Source: Bacteroidaceae bacterium (GTDB lineage: Bacteria; Bacteroidota; Bacteroidia; Bacteroidales; Bacteroidaceae). From it: a DNA stretch of 36,129 nt. Under the pieces are notes generated by a model. That model worked only from the letters and a program-made list of their open reading frames with translations. It did not search any database and was not told where the DNA came from. Of this stretch, positions 1 through 6,595 are shown in pieces. The stretch spans positions 1 through 36,129 of the forward strand of contig JAGBYN010000154.1 in assembly GCA_017628775.1 (NCBI GenBank), given 5' to 3'. Numbering within the stretch: position 1 is the stretch's first letter; each line of letters begins with the position of its first letter. Made by a program: the position numbers and the translations under genes.

Positions 1-192
1 GATTACATCGGATATTCTCCCAACTCTCAACTCTCAACTCTAAACTCTCATCTCTAAACTCAACGGCATATGCGATTGGTGCGTCGATTGGACGACGGGC
101 CGACACGGTGATCGGCCCCTACATGCCGGATGGATTCTCTCAACTCTCCTCTCTCAACTCTCAACTTTCCTCTCTCAACTCTCAACTTTTTT
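1..192 (+). repeat. Composite REP-heptad repeat, copy A
   Basis: The window opens in the tail of one repeat unit, followed by heptads (CTCTCAA, CTCTAAA, CTCTCAT) at 17-64. A complete REP-like unit then occupies about 71-140. Its hairpin arms are GGGCCGA (97-103) and TCGGCCC (112-118), separated by 8 bases. A second heptad tract runs from 137 to 192. The unit at 69-143 matches the copy at the right edge of the window (reverse strand) with about three differences. The tract can be read as a short open frame with repeated L-S-T-L-N, but that is only the translation of the heptads and no gene is called here. Confidence 0.85.
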
Positions 193-232
193 GCCCCCGA
201 AGGCTGCGCTTTGCACTTTCGCCTTAAACAAA

Positions 233-269
233 AAATGGTGTGGCAATCCTTGCGGTTGCAACACCATTT
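233..269 (-). terminator. Intrinsic terminator of the comF-like gene
   Basis: The arms are 233-246 and 256-269, giving 9 pairs, one mismatch and 4 further pairs around a 9-base loop. Read on the minus strand the hairpin is followed by TTTTTTGTTT. It lies 33 bases beyond the comF-like stop codon, as expected for an intrinsic terminator. Confidence 0.8.
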
Positions 270-301
270 CTGTCTTCTTGCTCTATCGCCTTACTTTTTT
301 A

Positions 302-1165
302 TCAAGGCGTCTTTTCTTGGTCTTCGGTAGAGGTCCAATTCTTAAATTGTTTTATGTTGCTTTTCAGGACTTCTTGGTCGAGGTTAACGCCTGCGCCATG
401 TCGGCCTGCCACTGATGCGGTGTAAATGCTGATTTTGATTCCGGGAATTGTGGCGAGAATGGACGCACATGCCATAATGGTTGAGCCTGTGGTCAGTACA
501 TCGTCGATCAAAAGGATGTGTTTGTCCTTTAGTTCATGATCGTTATTAGTGGTTATTGGCTGGGTGAGTTGAAATATATTGGCTACGTTCTTTGCGCGTT
601 GCTCATGGTTCAAGTGTGTTTGCGTTACATTGTTTTTGATGCGTTTCACCGCTTTCGTATGAATGGGAATCTGGGTTATTTGCTGAATCCCTTTAGCGAT
701 GTACTCGCTTTGGTTGTAGCCTCTTTGGCGCATGCGCCTTGCGGATAATGGTATGGGAATGATATAGTCTATGCCATTGAAGAAATCTGTTTTTTCAACC
801 TGTTTCGCCATGAGCCGACCGAGGTAAATGCCAAGGTCGGTGCGCTCATTATACTTCAATTGGACAATAACATTGGTGTAGGCATTCTCTGGGTGGTAGT
901 GGAACAACGCGTTTCCCCTGACAATAGGAATTTTAGCCCAAAACAAACGTTCGATGGGGTTGCCTGCAGTGCCATTGTAGTTGGTGAGAGGTAAATCCAT
1001 GAAGCATGGTGCACAGATATGCTCTTCGTGTGGCGTTAATCGTCTGCCACATACCAGGCAGTGAGTGGGGAAAAACACCAAACGAAGGTCTGTAAGAAAA
1101 GTTTTAAGTGTCGTGAAAAACATGTTTTGCTTCACTTCTTTTACTTTATTATTGAAGTTTCGCAA
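302..1165 (-). CDS. ComF family phosphoribosyltransferase-like protein
   Basis: A 287-residue protein of the ComF/GntX type. It has an N-terminal zinc-ribbon-like pair of CxxC motifs (C36/C39 and C51/C54) and a type I phosphoribosyltransferase fold. Visible signatures are PIPL (137-140), RGYNQSEYIAKGI (148-160) and the PRPP-binding loop IDDVLTTGST (220-229). ComF proteins take part in DNA uptake in competent bacteria. In Bacteroidetes the role is not established, so the family name is safer than a function. An alternative start at M15 (position 1123) would remove a basic, Asn-rich leader and begin MFFTTLKTF, closer to how this family usually starts. The gene stands alone, with repeats on both sides and its own terminator. 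Confidence 0.85.
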   Translation of the reverse strand: MRNFNNKVKEVKQNMFFTTLKTFLTDLRLVFFPTHCLVCGRRLTPHEEHICAPCFMDLPLTNYNGTAGNPIERLFWAKIPIVRGNALFHYHPENAYTNVIVQLKYNERTDLGIYLGRLMAKQVEKTDFFNGIDYIIPIPLSARRMRQRGYNQSEYIAKGIQQITQIPIHTKAVKRIKNNVTQTHLNHEQRAKNVANIFQLTQPITTNNDHELKDKHILLIDDVLTTGSTIMACASILATIPGIKISIYTASVAGRHGAGVNLDQEVLKSNIKQFKNWTSTEDQEKTP

Positions 1166-1302
1166 GTGCTCAACTTCTTAGGTTGTATGATTTTAAGGTT
1201 GCTCAACTAATAAGGTCTTGCCAAACTAATAAGGTCTTTAAGGTCATTAAAGTCATTAAAGTCGTTAAGGTCTTTAAGGTCGGGCAGACTACATGGGAGA
1301 TT
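1166..1302. repeat. 9-base tandem repeats upstream of the comF-like gene
   Basis: Positions 1231-1281 hold about 5.7 copies of a 9-base unit in the order AAGGTCTTT, AAGGTCATT, AAAGTCATT, AAAGTCGTT, AAGGTCTTT, AAGGTC. Looser copies precede them (AAGGTCTTG near 1212). At 1288-1306 there is a degenerate remnant of the REP-unit tail (ACTACATGGGAGATTCTCT), which leads into the heptads. No convincing TAnnTTTG promoter was found here for the comF-like gene. Confidence 0.75.
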
Positions 1303-1379
1303 CTCTAAACTCTCATCTCTAAACTCTCAACTTTCATCTCTAAACTCTCAACTTTCATCTCTAAACTCTCATCTCTCTC
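1303..1379 (+). repeat. Heptad tandem repeat tract
   Basis: Eleven consecutive 7-base units of the CTCTAAA / CTCTCAT / CTCTCAA / CTTTCAT types run without a break in phase. They resemble the heptads beside the REP-like hairpins at the window edges, but no complete hairpin is present here. Confidence 0.9.
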
Positions 1380-1399
1380 TCCTTTCAACGCTTTAAAAG

Positions 1400-1446
1400 C
1401 AAAAGAGGTTGTATTGGATCGTAAGATTTCAACACAACCTCTTTTG
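1400..1446 (-). terminator. Terminator of the DUF3127 gene
   Basis: A perfect 13-bp stem (1400-1412 with 1434-1446, CAAAAGAGGTTGT and its complement) closes a 21-base loop. On the minus strand it ends CTCTTTTGCTTTTAAAG, a T-rich tail. It lies about 77 bases past the DUF3127 stop codon. Confidence 0.7.
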
Positions 1447-1522
1447 TATGATAACGTAACGATGTTTGACGAAGGAATTTAATCAATGGCGCAATGCTGT
1501 GCCATGCCCTCTTGATTACATC

Positions 1523-1894
1523 TTAAAAGGGAAGATCGTCGGCAGGAGCCTGTGGAATATCCGCTGCTGTAGGTGCAGGGATATCAATTGAAGCTGCGGG
1601 TGCGCCCATTGCTTCGGGTGCTGCAGCAGGAACAACACGCCATGCACGAACATCGTTGTACCAACGTCCGTTGTATTCGCGTGCATTTATATCAAACGAT
1701 ACTGTGAGTTCGTCGCCAAGCTTGATGTTGAACTCATTGATTTTATCTTCTCCAAAAACGTTGAACGCACAGCGACGTGGGTATTGTTCGTGTGTTTCAA
1801 TAACGTAATCCTGTGATGCCCATGCAGCTCCTGAACGTGCTGATTGTCCGCTACGCTTTTCTAAAACTGCAATAATTTTGCCTGTTATTTCCAT
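1523..1894 (-). CDS. DUF3127 protein, OB-fold with SSB-like C-terminal tip
   Basis: A 123-residue protein of the DUF3127 family. The start MEITGKIIAVLE and the segment RCAFNVFGEDKI...LGDELTVSFDINAREY fit the family's compact beta-rich, OB-like core (about residues 1-88). The rest is an Ala/Pro-rich linker ending in ADDLPF. That tip resembles the conserved acidic-hydrophobic end of bacterial single-strand binding proteins (DDDIPF in E. coli), which docks replication and repair enzymes. The gene is divergent from dnaN, with both -7 promoter elements in the shared gap. Inference: an accessory single-strand-binding or replication-associated factor. The family is officially of unknown function and no nucleic-acid binding is proven by the sequence. 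Confidence 0.85.
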   Translation of the reverse strand: MEITGKIIAVLEKRSGQSARSGAAWASQDYVIETHEQYPRRCAFNVFGEDKINEFNIKLGDELTVSFDINAREYNGRWYNDVRAWRVVPAAAPEAMGAPAASIDIPAPTAADIPQAPADDLPF

Positions 1895-1923
1895 ATAAAA
1901 AACTGTGTATTTGAAATCAGTCG

Positions 1924-1931
1924 CAAATTTA
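1924..1931 (-). promoter_or_regulatory. Bacteroidetes -7 element, DUF3127 promoter
   Basis: On the minus strand the sequence is TAAATTTG, an exact match to TAnnTTTG, about 30 bases before the start codon. No clear -33 TTTG was found at the expected distance. Confidence 0.5.
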
Positions 1932-1997
1932 CATTTTCTTTTTGTTAGAATGACATTTTTTAAAATTAAAATAGAAGTTTAATCGTAAAATTTTATG

Positions 1998-2005
1998 TAC
2001 TTTTG
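1998..2005 (+). promoter_or_regulatory. Bacteroidetes -7 element, dnaN promoter
   Basis: TACTTTTG matches TAnnTTTG exactly and would give a leader of roughly 75-80 bases before dnaN. The -33 element is weak (TTTA, closer than usual). Confidence 0.45.
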
Positions 2006-2089
2006 TGACTGAATAGTAACATGAGGAGAGATGCTGCAAGTATGATTACGTTTTGAGATGTAGCATCCCTTTATAATATGATTAAGAAT

Positions 2090-3214
2090 ATGAAATTTGT
2101 TGTATCAAGTTCATTACTGTCAGCTCGTTTGCAAACGATTGGACGAGTGATTGTGCCTAAGAGTAGTTTGTCTATTCTTGAATATATATTGTTTAAGATC
2201 GAAGGTAATACATTGACGCTTACTGCTGCGGACAATGAAACCGTGCTGACCACAACTTTGGATTTAGTTGAGTCGGAAGAGGATATTGAGTTTGTGGTTC
2301 ACGCCAAGATTATTCAGGATGCGATTAAGGAAATCCCCGAGCAGCCTGTTGATTTCTATGTTAATCCCGAAACTTATGCCATTACGATAGAGTACCTCAA
2401 TGGTCAGTATAATGTGGTGGCTCAAAGTGCAGAGCAGTATCCTTTGCCTCCTAATGTAGAAGAAGCAAATACGCAAATTACCATTGATTCACAATTGCTT
2501 TATGCAGGGATAAACCGCGTGATGTTTGCAACTTCAAACGAACCCTTGCGTCCTCAAATGACAGGTATCTGCTTTGATCTTAAAGAAGATTCATTAACCT
2601 TGGTGGCTACAGACGCGCAAAAAATGTCGTGCACCACATACCCTGGTTTGAAGAGCGAAGCACCTGGCTCATTTATCTTACCCAAGAAGCCTGCGATGTT
2701 GTTGCGTAACTTCATTGTTAAAGAAGAAGGTGAAACCAATATTAGGTTTGCACCACGTAATGCGATCTTCAAAACAGAATCCTACACGATGATTTGTCGT
2801 TTAGTGGAGGGCGTATATCCCAACTACAAAGGTGTTATCTCTCAGAAGAACGATATTCATGTGACGATCAATCGTGCGGCTTTGATGAGTACGCTTCGTC
2901 GTGTGTTGATTTTCTCAAACTCTGCCAGTTCAGCGGTTAAATTGAATTTCTCAAACAACCGTCTTACCATCACCAGCCATGAAATTGACTTCTCGAAGTC
3001 AGCTGAAGAATCATTGTTGTGCGATTACCAACACACACCTTTAAGCATTGGTTTCCATGGCGCGCATCTTCAGGAAATTGTGAGCAATATTGATAGCGAG
3101 GAAGTGGTGATGCAATTAGCTGGACCATCGCGCGCAGGATTGTTTGTGCCTTCAACACCTTCAGAGAAAGAAGACGTCGTGATGTTGCTCATGCCTTTGA
3201 TGGTTAATGATTAA
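2090..3214 (+). CDS. dnaN: DNA polymerase III beta subunit (sliding clamp)
   Basis: The protein forms a ring-shaped dimer that tethers DNA polymerase III and many repair proteins to DNA. It is recognised from the N-terminus MKFVVSSSLLSARLQTIGRVI, the first-domain segment ILEYILFKIEGNTLTLTAADNE, LTLVATDAQKM in domain II, and the C-terminal MLLMPLMVND. At 374 residues it has the normal length for three clamp domains. An in-frame ATG four codons upstream (2078) is possible. The start used here gives MKF, which is how this family normally begins. It leads a plus-strand series with the exonuclease, coaBC, DUF4835 and recN genes and is divergent from the DUF3127 gene. Confidence 0.97.
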   Translation: MKFVVSSSLLSARLQTIGRVIVPKSSLSILEYILFKIEGNTLTLTAADNETVLTTTLDLVESEEDIEFVVHAKIIQDAIKEIPEQPVDFYVNPETYAITIEYLNGQYNVVAQSAEQYPLPPNVEEANTQITIDSQLLYAGINRVMFATSNEPLRPQMTGICFDLKEDSLTLVATDAQKMSCTTYPGLKSEAPGSFILPKKPAMLLRNFIVKEEGETNIRFAPRNAIFKTESYTMICRLVEGVYPNYKGVISQKNDIHVTINRAALMSTLRRVLIFSNSASSAVKLNFSNNRLTITSHEIDFSKSAEESLLCDYQHTPLSIGFHGAHLQEIVSNIDSEEVVMQLAGPSRAGLFVPSTPSEKEDVVMLLMPLMVND

Positions 3215-3251
3215 TCGCAGACAAACTTAATATTAGCGGATCGAAGGGACT

Positions 3252-3330
3252 TTGGGGCGGTATCATCCTATAACCTCATGGTCGTAAAATCATAAACAAA
3301 ACTGCCCCAACTTATTATTTTACCGTTACT
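3252..3330 (+). repeat. Partial copy of the inverted-repeat element upstream of the exonuclease
   Basis: The 33 bases at 3298-3330 match 5521-5553 with one difference (AAAACTGCCCCAACTTATTA and onward). An internal arm GCCCCAA (3304-3310) can pair with TTGGGGC (3252-3258). In the second copy the corresponding pair is GTCCCAA/TTGGGAC, so one base pair differs on both sides and pairing is kept. The outer left arm seen in the second copy is missing here. It ends 35 bases before the exonuclease start codon. Confidence 0.7.
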
Positions 3331-3365
3331 AAATTCAAAGAATCCACCTTAAAAGAATCATTAAT

Positions 3366-4127
3366 ATGTCGTTAAAATTGACGCGTCCGTTGTTGTTCTT
3401 TGATATTGAATCAACAGGATTAAGTATTGCGTACGACCGCATCGTGGAGCTGTGTTTCATTAAGATTTATCCCAATGGAAACGAAGAATCGCAGACCTTG
3501 CGTTTCAACCCCTTAATTCCGATTTCGCCAGATGCCTCTGCCGTTACAGGGATAACCAATGAGGATGTGGCTGATTGTCCAACCTTTAAGGAAAAGGCTG
3601 CGGAATTGGCGCAAATCTTTTCGGGTTGCGACATTGCAGGATATAATTCTAACAGTTTTGATGTGCCTTTATTGGTTGAGGAGTTTTTGCGTGCAGGTGT
3701 AGATTTCGATATCTCCAAAGCGAAGTTGGTGGATGTACAAACCATCTTCTTCAAGAAAGAACCTCGCAATTTAACTGCCGCTTATCGTTTCTACTGTGAT
3801 AAGAATTTAGAAGATGCCCACAGTGCTTTGGCGGATACGCGTGCGACCTATGAAGTGCTTAAGGCTCAATTGGAACGCTATGATGATTTGGAAGGTGATG
3901 TGAATTTCTTGTCGGACTTCACAAAGCGCAACGATAATGTGGATTTAGCCGGCCGAATCGTTTACAATGAACAACGCCAGGAAGTGTTTAACTTTGGAAA
4001 GTATAGAGGTAAACCCGTGGTGGAAGTGTTACAACGTGATCCTGGCTTTTATGCTTGGATGATGCAAGGTGATTTCACACAAAACACCAAGCAAGTGTTG
4101 ACAAAATTAAAATTACGCATGAGGTGA
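3366..4127 (+). CDS. DEDDh 3'-5' exonuclease with ExoX-like C-terminal segment
   Basis: A 253-residue exonuclease of the DnaQ/RNase T superfamily. The catalytic set is visible: D13 and E15 in FDIESTG, D99 in GYNSNSFDVPLL, and H152 with D157 in DAHSALADTR. This is the DEDDh variant that removes nucleotides from 3' ends using two metal ions. After a spacer, residues 207-232 (VFNFGKYRGKPVVEVL...FYAWM) resemble the small C-terminal module found in exonuclease X-like proteins. The position directly after dnaN suggests a role in replication proofreading or repair, but which polymerase or pathway it serves cannot be read from the sequence. Its leader contains the partial inverted-repeat element. Confidence 0.92.
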   Translation: MSLKLTRPLLFFDIESTGLSIAYDRIVELCFIKIYPNGNEESQTLRFNPLIPISPDASAVTGITNEDVADCPTFKEKAAELAQIFSGCDIAGYNSNSFDVPLLVEEFLRAGVDFDISKAKLVDVQTIFFKKEPRNLTAAYRFYCDKNLEDAHSALADTRATYEVLKAQLERYDDLEGDVNFLSDFTKRNDNVDLAGRIVYNEQRQEVFNFGKYRGKPVVEVLQRDPGFYAWMMQGDFTQNTKQVLTKLKLRMR

Positions 4128-4176
4128 TGGTGTGGAGTCTTCCAACCAAATCATCTTCTAAGCCTATATTTGACGC

Positions 4177-5382
4177 ATGAAAGGAAAACATATCGTATTA
4201 GGAATTACAGGGAGCATAGCTGCATACAAGGTGTGCTCCCTTATTCGTTTATTGATCAAGGCAGGGGCTGAGGTGCAAGTGGTTATTACGCCTGCCGGTA
4301 AGGAGTTTATTACGCCCATTACGCTTTCGGCATTAACGTCGAAGCCTGTGATTAGTGAATTCTTTGCTCAGCGCGATGGTTCTTGGCACAGTCACGTTGA
4401 TATCGGACAATGGGCTGATTTGATGGTTGTTGCTCCAGCAACCGCCTCTTCAATTGCAAAGATGGCTCATGGCGTGGCCGACAATATGTTGATCACCACA
4501 TACTTGTCGATGAAAGCCCCCGTTTTTGTGGCTCCGGCAATGGACCTTGATATGTTTGCACATCCCTCAACGCAACGTAATTTAGAGGTGTTGCGCAGTT
4601 ATGGCAATACAATCATTGAACCCGCAACGGGCGAGCTTGCCAGCCATTTGGTGGGTAAGGGACGCATGGAGGAACCTGAAAAGATTTTTGAGTTTATCAA
4701 AGATTTTTTTGATGCTCAAAATCCAATAAACGCTCAGCCTAAACGTAAAATACTCATTACTGCGGGTCCAACCTATGAGAAAATCGACCCTGTGCGCTTC
4801 ATTGGTAATTACTCCAGCGGTAAGATGGGGTTTGCTTTAGCTGAGGAATGTGCCCGTAGAGGTTGGGAGGTGGAACTCGTGTGTGGTCCTGTGAAGTACA
4901 GCAATGAACACCCCCTGATTCATCGTACGGATGTTGAAAGCGCTCAGGAGATGTATGAAGCAGCAACCTCACGTTTTGGCGCTTGCGACGCTGCTATACT
5001 CTGTGCTGCCGTAGCTGATTTTACGGTGGCTTCAGTAGCAGACCAAAAGATAAAGCGCGGTGCCAATGGGCTGGAATTAACGTTGGTGCCCACGAAGGAC
5101 ATTGCTGCAGCCTTGGGCGAGATGAAACGCGCAGACCAACGCCTGGTGGGCTTTGCCTTGGAAACGACTCAGGAATTTGAAAATGCACAGAATAAATTGA
5201 AACGCAAGAAACTGGACTTCATTGTGCTGAATTCATTGAACGACAAGGGAGCAGGTTTCGCACATGACACGAACAAGGTGACCATCATTCCTGTTGAGGG
5301 TGAAGCCATCCCTTATCCGCTGAAGTCCAAGAAAGACGTTGCAAAAGATATTATAGATTATTTAGTAACGCTAAAAAAATAA
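4177..5382 (+). CDS. coaBC: Bifunctional phosphopantothenoylcysteine decarboxylase / phosphopantothenate-cysteine ligase
   Basis: A 401-residue two-domain enzyme of coenzyme A synthesis. The CoaC half (residues 1-180) joins GITGSIAAYK at the flavin site, the catalytic His in HVDIG (H73) and PAMDLDMF (120-127). The CoaB half has ITAGPTYEKIDPVRFIGNYSSGKMG (194-218), with the Asn and SSG typical of the ligase. In the substrate clamp (GELASHLVGKGRM, 152-164) there is no Cys where the E. coli enzyme has one. I cannot tell whether that is normal for this phylum. The last codons and the TAA stop lie within the left arm of the inverted-repeat element, so the C-terminus VTLKK may be element-derived. 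CoaX, which acts earlier in the same pathway, is encoded at 19187-19897. Confidence 0.96.
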   Translation: MKGKHIVLGITGSIAAYKVCSLIRLLIKAGAEVQVVITPAGKEFITPITLSALTSKPVISEFFAQRDGSWHSHVDIGQWADLMVVAPATASSIAKMAHGVADNMLITTYLSMKAPVFVAPAMDLDMFAHPSTQRNLEVLRSYGNTIIEPATGELASHLVGKGRMEEPEKIFEFIKDFFDAQNPINAQPKRKILITAGPTYEKIDPVRFIGNYSSGKMGFALAEECARRGWEVELVCGPVKYSNEHPLIHRTDVESAQEMYEAATSRFGACDAAILCAAVADFTVASVADQKIKRGANGLELTLVPTKDIAAALGEMKRADQRLVGFALETTQEFENAQNKLKRKKLDFIVLNSLNDKGAGFAHDTNKVTIIPVEGEAIPYPLKSKKDVAKDIIDYLVTLKK

Positions 5383-5553
5383 CTTGGGACTTTTTAAATT
5401 AATCATGTTTTATGGGGGCATTTAAAGCGTTGTCTTTTTGTCGCTTTCGTCTTTACTCATCAGTCACATAGCCCGCTATGCTCCTTCTTCATAAAAACGA
5501 AATCAACTAAAAATACAATTAAAACTGTCCCAACTTATTATTTTACCGTTACT
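5364..5553. mobile_element. MITE-like element with 27-base terminal inverted repeats
   Basis: The arms 5364-5390 (AGTAACGCTAAAAAAATAAC and onward) and 5527-5553 are inverted copies matching at 24 of 27 positions. The interior of about 136 bases has no gene. It carries nested pairings: TTTCGT (5445-5450) with ACGAAA (5497-5502), and CATAGC (5467-5472) with GCTATG (5475-5480), symmetric about one centre. TTA occurs immediately outside GTAACG on both sides and could be a 3-base target duplication. The left arm overlaps the end of coaBC, and the right arm stops one base before the DUF4835 start codon. A cis-regulatory hairpin is the alternative reading. Confidence 0.65.
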
Positions 5554-5554
5554 T

Positions 5555-6466
5555 ATGTGGATATTCCGATTAACAATCCTGTGCTTACTCATGCTTCTTG
5601 TTGCTACCCCTAACCAGGCTCAGGAACTTGATGCACGAGTAACGATAAATCATCAAAAGATAGAGGGCACAAATACCTCGGTGTTTGAAAATTTAGAAGA
5701 GACGTTGAAGGAATTTATCAACAACCGTCAATGGACCAATCTTCAGTTTAAACCCAATGAGCGCATATCGTGTGCTTTTAATATAACCCTTTCTAAGTAT
5801 GATGATGCTTCGGGCGAGATGCATGGCGAGTTGTTGGTGCAAAGTTCGCGCCCTGTTTACAACTCTGCCTATACCACCACGGTGTTTAGTACCAACGACC
5901 CCAACTTTAACTTTCAATTTCGTGAGTTCGATCAATTGGAATTTAGATTAGAAACGTTGGAAAATGAGCTTACGGCGCTCATAGCCTACTATGTTTATTT
6001 GATTATAGGCATGGATATGGACACGATGTCGCCGTTGGGCGGAACGGAGCAGTTGGAAGTGGCGCGCACTATTGTTAACAATGCGCAAAGCTTCTTGCTT
6101 TCCGCTAAGGGGTGGAAAGCGTTTGAGGACGACAAAAACCGTTATGCCATCATCAATGATTATTTAGACAATGCCATGGAGCCCTTCCGACAATTTCAAT
6201 ACGCTTATTACCGTAAGGGACTCGACGAGATGGTTGAGAATGCGGAGCGCGGCCGTGCGATGATTACTGAAAGTATGGATCTCCTGAAAACGGCCTATGC
6301 CAATCGCCCCATGTCATTGCTTCCACAGTTGTTCACCGAGTATAAGCGTGATGAGATCGTCAATATCTATCAAGGGAAGATAACGGGGAGCGACCGCGAG
6401 AAATTGGTGCTGTTGCTCAATAAAATCAATGCCTCGCAAGCCACTTATTGGCGCAAGATAAAATAA
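5555..6466 (+). CDS. DUF4835 family exported protein
   Basis: A 303-residue protein with a signal peptide (hydrophobic LTILCLLMLLVA, likely cleaved after NQAQ near residue 22-23). The mature part begins ELDARVTINHQKIEGTN and carries the family pattern VFENLEETLKEFINNRQWT, then EFDQLEFRLETLENELTALIAYYVYLIIGMDMDTMSPLGG. The family occurs across Bacteroidetes, typically between coaBC and recN as here, and its function is not known. Export implies a periplasmic or outer-membrane-associated role, so the shared location with cytoplasmic genes is probably historical. The start codon directly follows the inverted-repeat element, which must therefore form the whole 5' leader if transcription starts nearby. 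Confidence 0.88.
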   Translation: MWIFRLTILCLLMLLVATPNQAQELDARVTINHQKIEGTNTSVFENLEETLKEFINNRQWTNLQFKPNERISCAFNITLSKYDDASGEMHGELLVQSSRPVYNSAYTTTVFSTNDPNFNFQFREFDQLEFRLETLENELTALIAYYVYLIIGMDMDTMSPLGGTEQLEVARTIVNNAQSFLLSAKGWKAFEDDKNRYAIINDYLDNAMEPFRQFQYAYYRKGLDEMVENAERGRAMITESMDLLKTAYANRPMSLLPQLFTEYKRDEIVNIYQGKITGSDREKLVLLLNKINASQATYWRKIK

Positions 6467-6595
6467 TAGGTTTATAGGTGGTTTTTATTCATGAAGTGCG
6501 CAGAGTTTTTATGAACTCGTCCTCCAGAATTTTAATCCTGTTGCGTACTTCGCGGAAAAAGCGAAAGAATTGGATCCACCATAACGATAGAATCA

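Noticed and set aside
130..330. Open frame beginning MDSLNSPLSTLNF
   Set aside because: It is the translation of the REP tail and heptads followed by the comF terminator region. No protein family pattern is present.
1303..1379. Heptad arrays considered as a CRISPR-like array
   Set aside because: The period is only 7 bases with no spacers, and no cas genes are in the window.
4080..4127. Sliding-clamp-binding motif at the end of the exonuclease (QVLTKL)
   Set aside because: It fits the loose clamp-binding consensus poorly and is part of a basic helix, so adjacency to dnaN alone is not enough.
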